Below are positions 23,560-32,099 of a stretch of 37,561 nt of DNA, piece after piece (within the stretch, counting starts at the first letter, position 1; every line of letters starts with the position of its first letter). The translations under genes were made by a program, and so were the position numbers. This DNA comes from a virus, in the IMG/VR virus record IMGVR_UViG_3300050821_001899, positions 1 through 37,561 of that record. One strand, 5' to 3'. The notes below the pieces were generated by a model that was given only the letters and a program-made list of their open reading frames with translations, made no database searches and was not told the DNA's origin.

Positions 23560-24674
23560 GCGCCGTCCCGAAAAGCGACTTGCCCGACGATCTTTCGCGC
23601 AATGTACCCGCGAATGATTTGCCGAGCGCGCCGACCGCTCGCGACCCGCAAATCGGCGGCGTGTCGCCGCGCGCCCAAGCATTGCGCGAAACCATTGTCG
23701 GCACGGGGAAGCCAACGAAGGCGGCGTTCGAGGATCAAGACGCAATCGAGAAGCGCTTGCGCGCCGCCGGCAAGACCGACGCGGAGATTGAGAACGACCC
23801 GGAATGGCAGGCATCGGCCAAGTCGCTCAGCCGCGCGGTGTCATCCAACGAAAGCAGCATGGCGATAGGGAACGTGGTTGCTCCGGCCGCCGTGTCTCTC
23901 GGTGCGAAAGCGGCCAAACCAGCCGGTAACATTCTCAGCCGGCTTATACCGGGCGCGACAGGACGCGCGAAGGCAGCGCTAGCGAAGATCGCGCCGAGCT
24001 TGGACAAAGACGCCATCGGCCAAGACGTGCTGAAAAATCTCCTGCCGAATTACGACGCGCTGCACGCGACTCGCGCCGCGCAGCTCGCAAAAGTGGCGAA
24101 CACGATGGAAGAGGGCCCGGCGAAAACCGCTGCGTTCCGCGAGGTCTATCAAGACCCGCGTTTCGCCGCGCTGAAGAAGATCGAAGAAAATCCGCTCGGG
24201 AAAAAAGTGACCGACACGACCACCCAATATTCGAGCGTGCCGAAGGTCAACCCGCACAATTTTGTGAAGCAAGCGTTCAAGACGCCGAAGGACGTGCGCG
24301 ACCTCAGGGAGCTTTACAACGGCGACCAAACCGCCGTCGAACAGGTTGCGTCGAAATACGTTGTCTCGGAATTGAAGCGCGTGATGGCGCCGGCCGAAGC
24401 GGCGGCAAAAACCGAGATGGACCCGCTTAAGGGAAAGTCCGGGCGGTTGGCGGCGGCGCTTCAGGAGTGGCGCCATTCTCCGGCGGCGGATTTTCTCAAG
24501 GAAGTGCCGGCCACGAAGCAGGTGACGGACGATTTCATTGACAGCGTGACGAAGGTTGCGCAGACGCAAAAGGCCGCGAAAATTACGGCGGTGTCAGGGT
24601 TGACCTTGGGACTATGGACCGAGGGCGAGCACGCGTGGTCATTCATCAAGGGCTTGCTAGGGGGTGTTGAATGA
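23556..24674 (+). CDS. Ejection-type virion protein 3
   Basis: 372 residues, ATGA-coupled. Charged disordered N-terminus, a weakly hydrophobic segment (NVVAPAAVSLGAKAAK), helical middle with repeated Lys/Glu, and a hydrophobic C-terminal end (KITAVSGLTLGLWTEG). Third member of the row of large helical proteins between tip and lysis genes, as in P22 gp7/gp20/gp16-type organisation. Confidence 0.5.
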   Translation: MSAVPKSDLPDDLSRNVPANDLPSAPTARDPQIGGVSPRAQALRETIVGTGKPTKAAFEDQDAIEKRLRAAGKTDAEIENDPEWQASAKSLSRAVSSNESSMAIGNVVAPAAVSLGAKAAKPAGNILSRLIPGATGRAKAALAKIAPSLDKDAIGQDVLKNLLPNYDALHATRAAQLAKVANTMEEGPAKTAAFREVYQDPRFAALKKIEENPLGKKVTDTTTQYSSVPKVNPHNFVKQAFKTPKDVRDLRELYNGDQTAVEQVASKYVVSELKRVMAPAEAAAKTEMDPLKGKSGRLAAALQEWRHSPAADFLKEVPATKQVTDDFIDSVTKVAQTQKAAKITAVSGLTLGLWTEGEHAWSFIKGLLGGVE

Positions 24675-24850
24675 GGACTTTCGCGTATTTGGTGCTGATG
24701 AGCATCGCGTGTGTCGCGGGGTTTCTGGCGCTCGTCGATCTGAGCCACAATCTCGTCGGGCCAGCCATTCTCGGGCTTGTCGGGGCGTGGTGCTTGGGCT
24801 ACCTGGCTTTGGAGATTTACAACGGCGGGGAGCGCAAGAGTGGTGCTTGA
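24671..24850 (+). CDS. Two-span membrane protein, 59 residues
   Basis: Start ATG 24671 overlaps the previous stop. Two hydrophobic helices (about 5-22 and 29-50) joined by a short DLSHN loop, with a basic tail GGERKSGA. It overlaps the next gene. Possible holin-like or virion-accessory membrane protein; not determined. Confidence 0.6.
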   Translation: MRTFAYLVLMSIACVAGFLALVDLSHNLVGPAILGLVGAWCLGYLALEIYNGGERKSGA

Positions 24851-25124
24851 GGTTGTCGATACCGCAGCGAGCGAAAAAGCGAAGCTTCGCACCCTCATCG
24901 GCGAGCTGACCGAGCGCATGGTAAATGCTCTCGATGGCCCCGACGGCGAGGCGGCGGAAAAGGGCAAAGAGACTGCCACATTCGCCGATCTGCGCGGGGC
25001 GCTCTCGACGGTTTGCGATGTCTACCGGCTCCTCAACGGGACCGGCGATCTTGACGAGGGCGGCTCCGCCCTACCCGAACTCAACAAGAGGTTCCACCAT
25101 GGCCAGCGTAATCAAGCTCGTTGA
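24840..25124 (+). CDS. Hypothetical 94-residue helical protein
   Basis: Start at GTG 24840 (or 24843) with GGGGAG about eight bases upstream. Charged helices (ASEKAKLRTLIGELTERMV) then TFADLRGALSTVCDVYRLLNG. The C-terminus overlaps the next gene. Family not recognised; location suggests a virion assembly factor. Confidence 0.6.
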   Translation: MVLEVVDTAASEKAKLRTLIGELTERMVNALDGPDGEAAEKGKETATFADLRGALSTVCDVYRLLNGTGDLDEGGSALPELNKRFHHGQRNQAR

Positions 25125-25503
25125 GGAAAGCGCCGTAGGCGGCAATGGCACGCTGCCCGCCATTGGCGGTGAATGGCCAGCCCCGAAGGAACCCCCTGTA
25201 GCGCCTCCTCCTGCGCCCTCCGAGCCATCCCCGCAAATCATCGCGGCGTTCCAGGCAATCAATGGGCGGCTCCAGGCGGTCGAATCGGCCGTCCAGGGGG
25301 TGCCGAAGGCCGTAGGGCTTATGCGCGTGCTCCTGGCCGCCCTTGGGGCTCGCGCGCTCGTCTCCATCGCGCTACTAGCCTGTTTCGGGCTGGCCGCCCA
25401 AGCGGCCCTCCATCCGTCATGGGAGGCTTTCGCTACCTTTGGCGCGTTTGCTGTGTTAGTCTACCTACCCGTTGCGGCGCTTGCCTACTTTCGGGGTAAT
25501 TGA
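25099..25503 (+). CDS. Proline-rich two-span membrane protein
   Basis: 134 residues from ATG 25099 (GAGG upstream). Residues 25-45 are Pro-rich, 46-70 a helix (IIAAFQAINGRLQAVESAVQ), then two membrane segments at about 77-101 and 111-131. This soluble-head plus paired-helix form occurs in phage membrane proteins near lysis or ejection genes. Function not recognised. Confidence 0.6.
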   Translation: MASVIKLVEESAVGGNGTLPAIGGEWPAPKEPPVAPPPAPSEPSPQIIAAFQAINGRLQAVESAVQGVPKAVGLMRVLLAALGARALVSIALLACFGLAAQAALHPSWEAFATFGAFAVLVYLPVAALAYFRGN

Positions 25504-25791
25504 ATGACGATCGGGCGCACTCTTCTCCTAACCAACGTCGGGATTGCCTCGCTGTCCGGGTCCAGCCAAGTGCTCGCCGCGAAGGATATGACCCGCAGTT
25601 TCCTCCTCATCGTCAATTCAGGAGCAAATACCGTCTATGTCAATCTGACGGGCGGAACGGCGGTAGCTAGCGACCCAGGATCGGCCCCGATCTTGACCAA
25701 TGGTTCTTTGCTTCTTGACGTGTACGCGCCGGGTAATGCCATCAGCATCATCGGCACGGCCGGTCAACCTGTTGCCGCGTGGGTGGGCTGA
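25504..25791 (+). CDS. Small beta-rich virion protein
   Basis: 95 residues starting immediately after the previous stop. Alternating strands and Asn/Gly turns (SFLLIVNSGANTVYVNLTGG, LLLDVYAPGNAISIIG) suggest a compact beta-sandwich, like small tail or decoration proteins. No enzyme motif. Confidence 0.6.
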   Translation: MTIGRTLLLTNVGIASLSGSSQVLAAKDMTRSFLLIVNSGANTVYVNLTGGTAVASDPGSAPILTNGSLLLDVYAPGNAISIIGTAGQPVAAWVG

Positions 25792-25792
25792 C

Positions 25793-26326
25793 ATGGGCTC
25801 AATGACCTCCCCGACTTCACTCCCGGCCACGACGCCGTTTGACACGCTCGCCGGGCTCATTGCGATTGTCGCCGACAAGGACGGCGCAGCGAACACCATT
25901 CTTGCACTGAAGAAAGCGACCGACGAGCACCGCGTGGTCGAAAAGACCTCGATCAACGCCAAGATCGAAGCGGACAAGGTTGTTTACGAGGCGCAGCAGA
26001 TAGCGGCGCGCAACGCGAAAGATCGCGAAGCGTTAAACGCTGAGCGTGCGGCATTTGAGGCAGAGAAGGCGGCGCACGAATCTTCGATCGCCACCCGCGA
26101 AACCGAGCACGCATCGAAGGTGGCCGCTTTTTCTCAGAGCACCACAACGTCGCAACGCGAAATCGCGGCGATGAAAAAACAGCTCGAAGAAAATCTCGCT
26201 TTAGCAAAAGCGGCGTCAGCCCAAGCAGCGGCCGATCGTCAGGCAACGGCGAAGGCGCGCGAGGATGCCGAGGCGGCGCTCAACAAGCTGAAGCCGCTTA
26301 TGGCGGCGATGGGGATTGTGAACTGA
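25793..26326 (+). CDS. Coiled-coil protein
   Basis: 177 residues from ATG 25793. From residue 50 to 165 it is an almost continuous Ala/Glu/Lys helix (EALNAERAAFEAEKAAHESS), predicted to form a long coiled coil. Such rods may link tail parts or act as chaperones for fibres. The sequence is too regular to assign a family. Confidence 0.65.
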   Translation: MGSMTSPTSLPATTPFDTLAGLIAIVADKDGAANTILALKKATDEHRVVEKTSINAKIEADKVVYEAQQIAARNAKDREALNAERAAFEAEKAAHESSIATRETEHASKVAAFSQSTTTSQREIAAMKKQLEENLALAKAASAQAAADRQATAKAREDAEAALNKLKPLMAAMGIVN

Positions 26327-26337
26327 GGCGTTAGCGT

Positions 26338-26859
26338 ATGCCTGCCGCTTCAATCGCCATCATCTACAGCGTCGCACAGTCACGCCGCCGCGCGCTCATC
26401 GTCCCCGACAACGATGCGCAACTCAACGATCCGGCGTTTCAGCCGGTCCAAGGCGAGGGCATCGTGCTCGTGCCCATGGCCATGTTCACCGCCAAGGGCT
26501 TCGATCCCGATGCGTTTCTGGCAACGCATTTGGGCAAGTCGGCGCTCAGTCATCGTTGCGCGGTCGTTATCGGAGGCTTGGTGCAGCATTTCGTTTGCGC
26601 CGATCCCGCGATTGATAGCCTCGCCGGCACAACCTTGGTGCAGTCCGACCTAGCGAAAGAGCAAGACGCGTGGGATGGCACGCGCTTCACGCGCCGCTAC
26701 GCGGTGGTGGCACCGCTTGGCACGACGGTCTCGCAGATCGCCATGCTCGCCATCGTCAACCCGGTCTCGCCGGTTATCGGCGGGACGCTGATCGAATCAC
26801 AAAGCCTTAAGGCGGGCGATCCTGTCCTGGCTGTGTCGGTTGGGGGCATCGCCACGTGA
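26338..26859 (+). CDS. Hypothetical virion-region protein
   Basis: 173 residues with mixed alpha/beta pattern (ASIAIIYSVAQSRRRALIVP, QGEGIVLVPMAMFTAKGF). Located directly before the second glycine-rich tip, overlapping it by four bases. May be a tip-attachment or assembly protein; no motif. Confidence 0.58.
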   Translation: MPAASIAIIYSVAQSRRRALIVPDNDAQLNDPAFQPVQGEGIVLVPMAMFTAKGFDPDAFLATHLGKSALSHRCAVVIGGLVQHFVCADPAIDSLAGTTLVQSDLAKEQDAWDGTRFTRRYAVVAPLGTTVSQIAMLAIVNPVSPVIGGTLIESQSLKAGDPVLAVSVGGIAT

Positions 26860-27881
26860 CCCTAATCATCAAGACATCTGGCACGAGCATGTCCACGCCG
26901 GGGGACTGGAACAATGCGAACAATTCGGTTGAGACCATCGCAGGCGGCGGCGGTGGTGCAACTGGAGATTTAGGAACCTCGGAGGGTGGCAACGGTGGCG
27001 GCGGCGGTGCCTACTCCAAGCAAACCAATATCACGCTCTCCGGCACTATTACCTACCAAGTTGGAGCGGGCGGTGCAGGTGGCACAGCAGGATCGACCAA
27101 TAGCGGCGCGGCGGGAACCGATACGTTTTTCAACGGGGCGACACTCGGCGCGTCAAGCGTCGGCTCTAAAGCAGGCGGCGGCGGGGTGGCCGGAGGCACC
27201 AACCCCGGCATTGGCGGCGCTGCGGCGAGCGGCATCGGGGCGACTAAGAATTCAGGTGGCAACGGCGGCTCGCAAGCGGGCGGCAATCGCGCTTCGGCCG
27301 GTGGCGGCGGCGCGGGAGCGCCAAGCGGCACGGGGCGCGTCGGTGGCGGCTCGGCGGCCGGCGGTGGTGGCGGCGGCGGCGGCGGCGCCGGCGCGGGCAG
27401 TGCTACCAACGGCTCGGCGCCGAGTGCTGGGGCGGGCGGCAATGGTGGGTTGGCCAATGATGGAACGGCCGGCGGCACGGGTGGCGCTGCATCGGGTGCG
27501 GCTGGCAACCCAGGCTCTTCGACTTCCGGCAATAGCGGGTCCGGTGGCGGCGGCGGCGGTGATTCCGGCGTCGGCATTTCTGGGGCGACCGGCGGCGCCG
27601 GCGGTGCTGGCCAGGAATGGGATGCAACCGATGGATCAGGCGGCGGCGGTGGTGGTGGAGCTGGGGCGACAGTGACCGGCGCAGCCGGCGGCAACGGCGG
27701 CAATTATGGCGGCGGCGGGGGTGGTGCTGGCGGTGTGACGGCTCCGGCGGGCGGCAATGGAGCGCAAGGTGTAATCGCGATTATTTATACCCCCGCCGGA
27801 GGCGGTGCCGGGCTGTTCATGCAACCAACGATGACAGGTCTCGGGGCGGGTGGTAGCTTCTTCCCGACTCAGATTGGGTAG
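26856..27881 (+). CDS. Glycine-rich tail tip / receptor-binding protein 2
   Basis: 341 residues from GTG 26856 (GTGA overlap). A short beta-rich head (about 1-30) leads into about 280 residues that are largely Gly, Ala and Ser with long GGGG runs, and the end VIAIIYTPAGGG. The composition matches polyglycine-II tip domains. It is even more glycine-rich than the protein at 17726-18733. Very GC-rich DNA here creates long open frames in the other frames and strand that are shadows. Confidence 0.65.
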   Translation: MTLIIKTSGTSMSTPGDWNNANNSVETIAGGGGGATGDLGTSEGGNGGGGGAYSKQTNITLSGTITYQVGAGGAGGTAGSTNSGAAGTDTFFNGATLGASSVGSKAGGGGVAGGTNPGIGGAAASGIGATKNSGGNGGSQAGGNRASAGGGGAGAPSGTGRVGGGSAAGGGGGGGGGAGAGSATNGSAPSAGAGGNGGLANDGTAGGTGGAASGAAGNPGSSTSGNSGSGGGGGGDSGVGISGATGGAGGAGQEWDATDGSGGGGGGGAGATVTGAAGGNGGNYGGGGGGAGGVTAPAGGNGAQGVIAIIYTPAGGGAGLFMQPTMTGLGAGGSFFPTQIG

Positions 27882-27884
27882 AGC

Positions 27885-29108
27885 ATGGCAAAGCTATCGA
27901 TCCTTGCGGGCGCAACCAGCCAATCGGTGAATGTCTTTATCCAAGACAGCAGCAGCACCGTGGGCGCCGGTCTAGGCGGGCTCGTCTTTAATTCGGGGAG
28001 CCTGATCGCCTATTACACATTCACGGGCGCCAACGCGACGGCAACGGCCATCACGCTCGCGACGCTCGCCGCCGTCAACTCGGCTTTTTCATCGGGCGGC
28101 TTCAAGGAAATCGACGCAACGCACATGAAAGGGCTTTACCGCCTTGACATTCCCAACGCGGCTCTCGCGTCCGCGAGCGGGCAATCGGTGACAATCATTC
28201 TTTCGGGCGCGGCGAATATGGCGCCGTGCGTTTTGGAAATCGAGTTGACGGCATGGAACAATCAGGACGGCGTGCATGGAGGGCTATCGTCTCTCCCGAA
28301 CACTGCCGTCACAACCAACGCCTCGCTGCTGACGAGCGGCACTGGCACGGATCAACTCAGCGTAACCAGCGGCATCGCGCAGGCCAATGTTGAGCAGTGG
28401 GATAGCGTTGCGATCGCCGAGCCGGCGACGGATGGCATTCCTGATGTTAATGTCAAGAATTGGGCCAATGTGGCGCAGAGCGTCAGCGCAACCAATTTCC
28501 CGAAAACAGATGTCACGTCATGGCTCGGCACGACGGTCGCAACACCCGCAACAGGCGGCGTCCCAGATATTAACGTAAAAAATATTGGCGGCTCGGCCTC
28601 GGCGGGCGTGGCCGGCGCGGTAGCGCCGGATTGGAGCAACATTTTAAACAAGACCTCTGTGGTTGATCTAACGAACACGACAATCAAAAATCTCGATGGC
28701 AACACGGTTCAAACCGGCGACGCATTCGCGCGGCTCGGCGCCCCGGCCGGTGCGAGCGTGTCCGCAGACATCGCCGCGATCAAGACGGACCTCGATGCTG
28801 GGGTGACGGTGGCAACCATCGCCTCGACCGCAACGCAGTTGAAGAAAAACGTCGCCAGCCAAGGACCGCTTTATTTTCTGATGACGGACAACACGAACCA
28901 CAACCCCGATGCGGGGCTCACGATCACGGCGACAATCTCGAAAGACGGCGGCGCGCTTGCCGCGCCCGGCGGGACGGTGACCGCAGTTTCAAACGGTCTC
29001 TATTACTTCAGCCCGTCGCAAGCTGACACCAATTGCAAATTTGCGACGCTGCGCTTTACCGCAGCAGCGGCCGATGATACGTGGCTCTTATTCCAGACAA
29101 CGCCATGA
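27885..29108 (+). CDS. Tail protein, rhizobial-phage type
   Basis: 407 residues. The N-terminal 125 residues (ATSQSVNVFIQDSSSTVGAG, LVFNSGSLIAYYTF, ATHMKGLYRLDIPNAAL, MAPCVLEIELT) form a domain I recognise from many tail-region proteins of alphaproteobacterial and actinobacterial phages. Residues 130-300 hold repeats of the type IPDVNVKN and VPDINVKN; the C-terminus is a beta domain. A baseplate or fibre role is likely but not proven. Confidence 0.68.
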   Translation: MAKLSILAGATSQSVNVFIQDSSSTVGAGLGGLVFNSGSLIAYYTFTGANATATAITLATLAAVNSAFSSGGFKEIDATHMKGLYRLDIPNAALASASGQSVTIILSGAANMAPCVLEIELTAWNNQDGVHGGLSSLPNTAVTTNASLLTSGTGTDQLSVTSGIAQANVEQWDSVAIAEPATDGIPDVNVKNWANVAQSVSATNFPKTDVTSWLGTTVATPATGGVPDINVKNIGGSASAGVAGAVAPDWSNILNKTSVVDLTNTTIKNLDGNTVQTGDAFARLGAPAGASVSADIAAIKTDLDAGVTVATIASTATQLKKNVASQGPLYFLMTDNTNHNPDAGLTITATISKDGGALAAPGGTVTAVSNGLYYFSPSQADTNCKFATLRFTAAAADDTWLLFQTTP

Positions 29109-29323
29109 GCACGAATGTCAGAACGATCGCGCCGAATCATCTTGGGCAATCGGTACACAAACCAAATCTCGGCACGCGGCAAAATGTGCAGGGCTGCGCG
29201 GCAACCTACGGCCTTGGCGCGCTTCAGTCTGTCGGCACCGGAGGATCTGCACCCGTGGTAACATCCATTCAGCTCATCAATCGGCACGGTGCGAACCCGC
29301 GCACGCCGCTAGGATTTATATGA
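29105..29323 (+). CDS. Hypothetical 72-residue protein
   Basis: ATGA-coupled to the previous gene. Asn/Gln/Gly-rich and probably little structured in the first half (PNHLGQSVHKPNLGTRQNVQ). Ends five bases before the next gene. Not recognised. Confidence 0.55.
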   Translation: MSTNVRTIAPNHLGQSVHKPNLGTRQNVQGCAATYGLGALQSVGTGGSAPVVTSIQLINRHGANPRTPLGFI

Positions 29324-29327
29324 TCCA

Positions 29328-29498
29328 ATGGATAGTAGCGACCACGACAAGCTGTTGCGTTTAGAGGACCGCGTATGGATTCTAGAACGCATTGCCTATG
29401 GTGCCGTGGTTTTTATGATCTATTGCGGGACGCTCTACCTGTTCCCCAAGATCGCGCACAGCGACTTGCCGGAACTGCGCATGACGATGGAACCATGA
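29328..29498 (+). CDS. Single-span membrane protein, 56 residues
   Basis: ATG 29328 to TGA 29496-29498. An acidic/basic head (DSSDHDKLLRLEDRVWILER) is followed by a hydrophobic segment (about 22-39) and a short tail. This head-plus-helix pattern is common in small phage membrane proteins near lysis genes. Its stop overlaps the next start. Confidence 0.55.
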   Translation: MDSSDHDKLLRLEDRVWILERIAYGAVVFMIYCGTLYLFPKIAHSDLPELRMTMEP

Positions 29499-29935
29499 TG
29501 ACGACCTGCAAATGGTGCGTTCGGGTGTTCCTCGGAATCTTGATCGGGGTAGCCGGAGTGTTCACCTATTGCATGCTTTACGCGCCTTACTACGTGAAGC
29601 CGATCGAGGGCCGTCTTGTGACGGCGGCGCCGATTTATCCAGGGCAGAAAATCATTTTCGAGTACACGTATTGCATCCACATAAAAATTTCGGATGTTTA
29701 CGCCGAGTTCACGGACGGATTTGTTCACGCGCTGACGCCGGTGCGCTACGTCGAACAAGACGGGTGCCCTATCACGCGACGGTTCTCGAAGGAAATTCCC
29801 GCCGAGTGGTCACCGGGGCAATACACGTACAAAGTCGCGCACCACATATCGGAAAATCCGATCCGCGATGCGCTGGTCGGGAGGGAGCTTGTGTTGGAGC
29901 CGCCGGTCTCTTTTGTGATCTCGCCCCGGCCATGA
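29495..29935 (+). CDS. Membrane-anchored hypothetical protein
   Basis: 146 residues from ATG 29495 (or 29498). One N-terminal membrane segment (about 9-29, FLGILIGVAGVFTYC) and a soluble beta-rich domain likely in the periplasm (IYPGQKIIFEYTYC, SPGQYTYKVAHHIS). A single-anchor periplasmic protein before the lysozyme could be spanin-like or a structural envelope protein; neither is proven. Confidence 0.6.
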   Translation: MMTTCKWCVRVFLGILIGVAGVFTYCMLYAPYYVKPIEGRLVTAAPIYPGQKIIFEYTYCIHIKISDVYAEFTDGFVHALTPVRYVEQDGCPITRRFSKEIPAEWSPGQYTYKVAHHISENPIRDALVGRELVLEPPVSFVISPRP

Positions 29936-30219
29936 GCGAGTACGTGACAATCTCCCCGGAAATAATGGGGTGGATGTTTATCGCGCTATGCAATCTTGTC
30001 ACCGCCATGCTCACGGTGCGCACGCATAATCTTGCGCTCCAAACCGAGAAAAATACCAATTCGATGAAGGACGCTCTTGTGAAGGCCACGGGCCAGGCGC
30101 AGCATGCCGCTGGCATGGAGGCGGGCCGCGCCGAAGGCGCCGTCAAAGCCGCCGCACTTGCCGAAGGCAAGGCCACTTCTCCGATTATCCAAATTGTTGA
30201 AGCCCCGCGTGACCCATGA
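29932..30219 (+). CDS. Small membrane protein, possible holin-type
   Basis: 95 residues. One N-terminal hydrophobic helix (PEIMGWMFIALCNLVTAML, about 9-27), then a charged, Ala-rich helical tail. Stop overlaps the lysozyme start (ATGA), which suggests a lysis link. It may be an antiholin, a class-III-like holin or an unrelated membrane protein. Confidence 0.55.
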   Translation: MSEYVTISPEIMGWMFIALCNLVTAMLTVRTHNLALQTEKNTNSMKDALVKATGQAQHAAGMEAGRAEGAVKAAALAEGKATSPIIQIVEAPRDP

Positions 30220-30668
30220 TCGCCAGCGTCGTTGACCTCATAAAGCTCCACGAATCTTGCCGCCTCGAAGCTTATCAAGACGGCGGCGGCGTTTGGACAA
30301 TCGGATACGGCCATACCAAAGACGTGAAAGAGGGAGATATATGCACTCAGCAGCAGGCTGAAGATTGGCTTGGCGCCGACATTTATATTGCGGTCGGCGA
30401 CGCCATGGACAGCTTCAGCGCGGCGGCCTGGAACTATTGCAACGATCCGCGCAAGGGCGCGATGATCGACATGGCCTATAATCTCGGCCGCAAGCGCTTT
30501 CAGCAGTTCATCTACATGATCGAGGCGGTCGAATTCGGAAACTGGCGCATCGCATCGCTCGAAATGCTGAACAGCGAGTGGGCGCGGCAAGTCGGCTTCC
30601 GCGCCCAGCAGGATTCGCAAATCATCGTCAGCGGCGAATGGCCTAATGCCGGGGCGGCGACAAGCTAA
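30216..30668 (+). CDS. Endolysin, GH24 lysozyme
   Basis: 150 residues. Catalytic triad of T4-type lysozyme: E13, D22 and T28 (E-x8-D-x5-T), in HESCRLEAYQDGGGVWTIGYGH. It hydrolyses the MurNAc-GlcNAc bond of peptidoglycan to release phage. No signal peptide or SAR segment, so it needs a holin to reach the wall. It is directly downstream of a small membrane protein and 200 bases upstream of a second. Confidence 0.9.
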   Translation: MIASVVDLIKLHESCRLEAYQDGGGVWTIGYGHTKDVKEGDICTQQQAEDWLGADIYIAVGDAMDSFSAAAWNYCNDPRKGAMIDMAYNLGRKRFQQFIYMIEAVEFGNWRIASLEMLNSEWARQVGFRAQQDSQIIVSGEWPNAGAATS

Positions 30669-30750
30669 ACCCGCTCCAGCCGATCAGACAGGAGATCAGG
30701 TCGAAGGCGATGATGATCGCCACGATGACCACGACCGCCCAAAGAAGCAC
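30643..30750 (-). CDS. Possible antisense small membrane ORF
   Basis: 35 residues from GTG 30750 with AAAGG nine bases upstream on the minus strand. Nearly all of it is one hydrophobic stretch (LLWAVVVIVAIIIAFDLISC). It overlaps the lysozyme 3' end by 26 bases. The open frame extends further upstream without an ATG. Only the clear helix and the ribosome-binding site support it. Confidence 0.3.
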   Translation of the reverse strand: MLLWAVVVIVAIIIAFDLISCLIGWSGFSLSPPRH

Positions 30751-30840
30751 ATAGCGGTGCCTTTCGGTGGTGAATAGTCCTGAGAAAAATAGCCGAGCCT
30801 GCCGATTTTCATAGCCTCGGTTTCTACCTACGGGCAGTGG

Positions 30841-30870
30841 TTGACGCGGGACGCCAATATGGCATATGAA
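30841..30870 (+). promoter_or_regulatory. Promoter candidate for holin-like gene
   Basis: TTGACG (30841-30846) and TATGAA (30865-30870), 18-base spacer. The expected start of transcription is at or next to ATG 30876, so this transcript could be leaderless. It lies in the 207-base gap after the lysozyme, which otherwise holds only the uncertain antisense ORF. Confidence 0.5.
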
Positions 30871-30875
30871 TAGTC

Positions 30876-31124
30876 ATGGACCTGCCAACCGTCATCCTCG
30901 TCCTGCGGTACCTTTTTACCGTGGGAGGGGGGCTGTTGATTGCGCACGGCTATATGACGCAAAGCGGGCTTGAGCAGGGTTTGGGTTTGATCCCTGCGAT
31001 TGCGCCGGGCGTGTATGGTTACATCACCCATTTGCAAGGCAAAGCGGCCGTGATAACAGCCGCCGCGACCGGCAATCCCGTCCAGCCCACCGTCACATCG
31101 GCGATTACATCGCCGAAACCATAG
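30876..31124 (+). CDS. Putative holin (Pam3_gp28-like)
   Basis: 82 residues. LRYLFTVGGGLLIAHGYMTQSGLEQGLGLIPAIAPGVYGY gives two membrane segments (about 7-26 and 35-50) with a GGGLLxxxG pattern recalling the Pam3_gp28 family of putative holins. The C-terminal tail is Ala/Thr-rich. It follows the lysozyme and has its own promoter candidate. A holin forms the membrane lesion that frees the lysozyme. Confidence 0.62.
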   Translation: MDLPTVILVLRYLFTVGGGLLIAHGYMTQSGLEQGLGLIPAIAPGVYGYITHLQGKAAVITAAATGNPVQPTVTSAITSPKP

Positions 31125-31136
31125 GAGAGTATCGTT

Positions 31137-31523
31137 ATGACTACAGTTTTCGGCGGTTGGCTGAACGGAGCCATCGCCTGGGTCGAGAAGGAAATTCCCA
31201 TTCTCGCGCCCGCGATCGACGCCGACATTGCTGCGGCCAAGGCGCATTTTCAGCCCTTGGTGGATCAAGTGACGAAGGCGGCCGAAACCGACGCCGCGAA
31301 TCTCGCCGCCACGGTTCAGACTGACGGTCTCAAGATCATCGCCAATGCTGCGGCGGCGTTCCAAGGCAGCGGCTCGGTGAACGATGCCGTGAAAGCGGCG
31401 ATCGTCGGATTGCAAGCGGCCGGCAAGGATGTCAGCAACCTATCCCTGACGGCCGTGCATCATGCGGTCGAGGCGGCACAAGCGGCGCTGCCGCCGCTCC
31501 CCACCGCGCCGGTGCCCCAATGA
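31137..31523 (+). CDS. Hypothetical Ala-rich helical protein
   Basis: 128 residues with GGAG upstream (GGAGAGTATCGTT before ATG). Strongly Ala-rich helix from 20 to 115 (DADIAAAKAHFQPLVDQVTK). No signal peptide. A member of the small genes that follow holins in alphaproteobacterial phages; role unknown. Confidence 0.6.
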   Translation: MTTVFGGWLNGAIAWVEKEIPILAPAIDADIAAAKAHFQPLVDQVTKAAETDAANLAATVQTDGLKIIANAAAAFQGSGSVNDAVKAAIVGLQAAGKDVSNLSLTAVHHAVEAAQAALPPLPTAPVPQ

Positions 31524-31822
31524 TCGGTCGCGCATTCGCAATGGGGCTTGGGCTCGCCATTGCGTCATGCACGGCGCTCGGTCTTGCGCCTGCCAATCTG
31601 ATCGTCGATTGCGATGCGCAAGACAGCGTGTTGCTGGGCAATCTAACGGTAATGCCAAAACTGCTGACGGCAGAGCGCGCGTCGATCGACGCGTTGCGCG
31701 AGCAAAGCCACGGCTATTGTCACGGCACGCTCCCCGTCGATCAGACGGCAGGGTCGAAAGCCGTTGAAGCCGCGACAGCCGAGATCAGCGCAACCATCGC
31801 CATAGCCGCAGTGAGGAATTGA
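31520..31822 (+). CDS. Lipoprotein-like small protein
   Basis: 100 residues, ATGA-coupled. The N-terminus has basic Arg4, a hydrophobic stretch and IASC at residues 14-17, a good lipobox with Cys17 as the lipid site. A mature, acidic domain follows. A lipoprotein next to a holin/lysozyme could be an outer-membrane spanin subunit, but it lacks the usual proline-rich short form, so this is uncertain. Confidence 0.55.
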   Translation: MIGRAFAMGLGLAIASCTALGLAPANLIVDCDAQDSVLLGNLTVMPKLLTAERASIDALREQSHGYCHGTLPVDQTAGSKAVEAATAEISATIAIAAVRN

Positions 31823-31823
31823 C

Positions 31824-32099
31824 ATGGCCGCAACCAATCTCACGTCACTCTCGCCGGTCGTCAGCACGATCTTGAGCGGCGCGCTCGCCGCCGCGACCAC
31901 GGCCGAGCCGCTTATCGGACTTGTCGCTCCGCTCATCAATGACGGCGTGAGCGCGCTAATGCAATATGCCAGCGGCACAGTTGACCCCGCGACGGCGCAA
32001 GCCAATTTCGCGGCGGCATGCACGCGCTTCGATGCGGCGAGCGCGCAATGGAAAGCGGCGGAACTCGCCAACCCTGCAAAGGATGCGCCCAAATCATGA
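31824..32099 (+). CDS. Hypothetical 91-residue protein
   Basis: Starts one base after the previous stop. Ala/Leu-rich helices (STILSGALAAATTAEPLIGL) could be weakly membrane-associated, then AAACTRFDAASAQWKAAEL. Coupled to the next gene by ATGA. Not recognised. Confidence 0.58.
   Translation: MAATNLTSLSPVVSTILSGALAAATTAEPLIGLVAPLINDGVSALMQYASGTVDPATAQANFAAACTRFDAASAQWKAAELANPAKDAPKS

Noticed and set aside
26986-27703. Long frames in other frames and on the minus strand of the glycine-rich tip gene
   Set aside because: GC-rich glycine codons leave few stops; products are Ala/Arg- or Pro-rich shadows.
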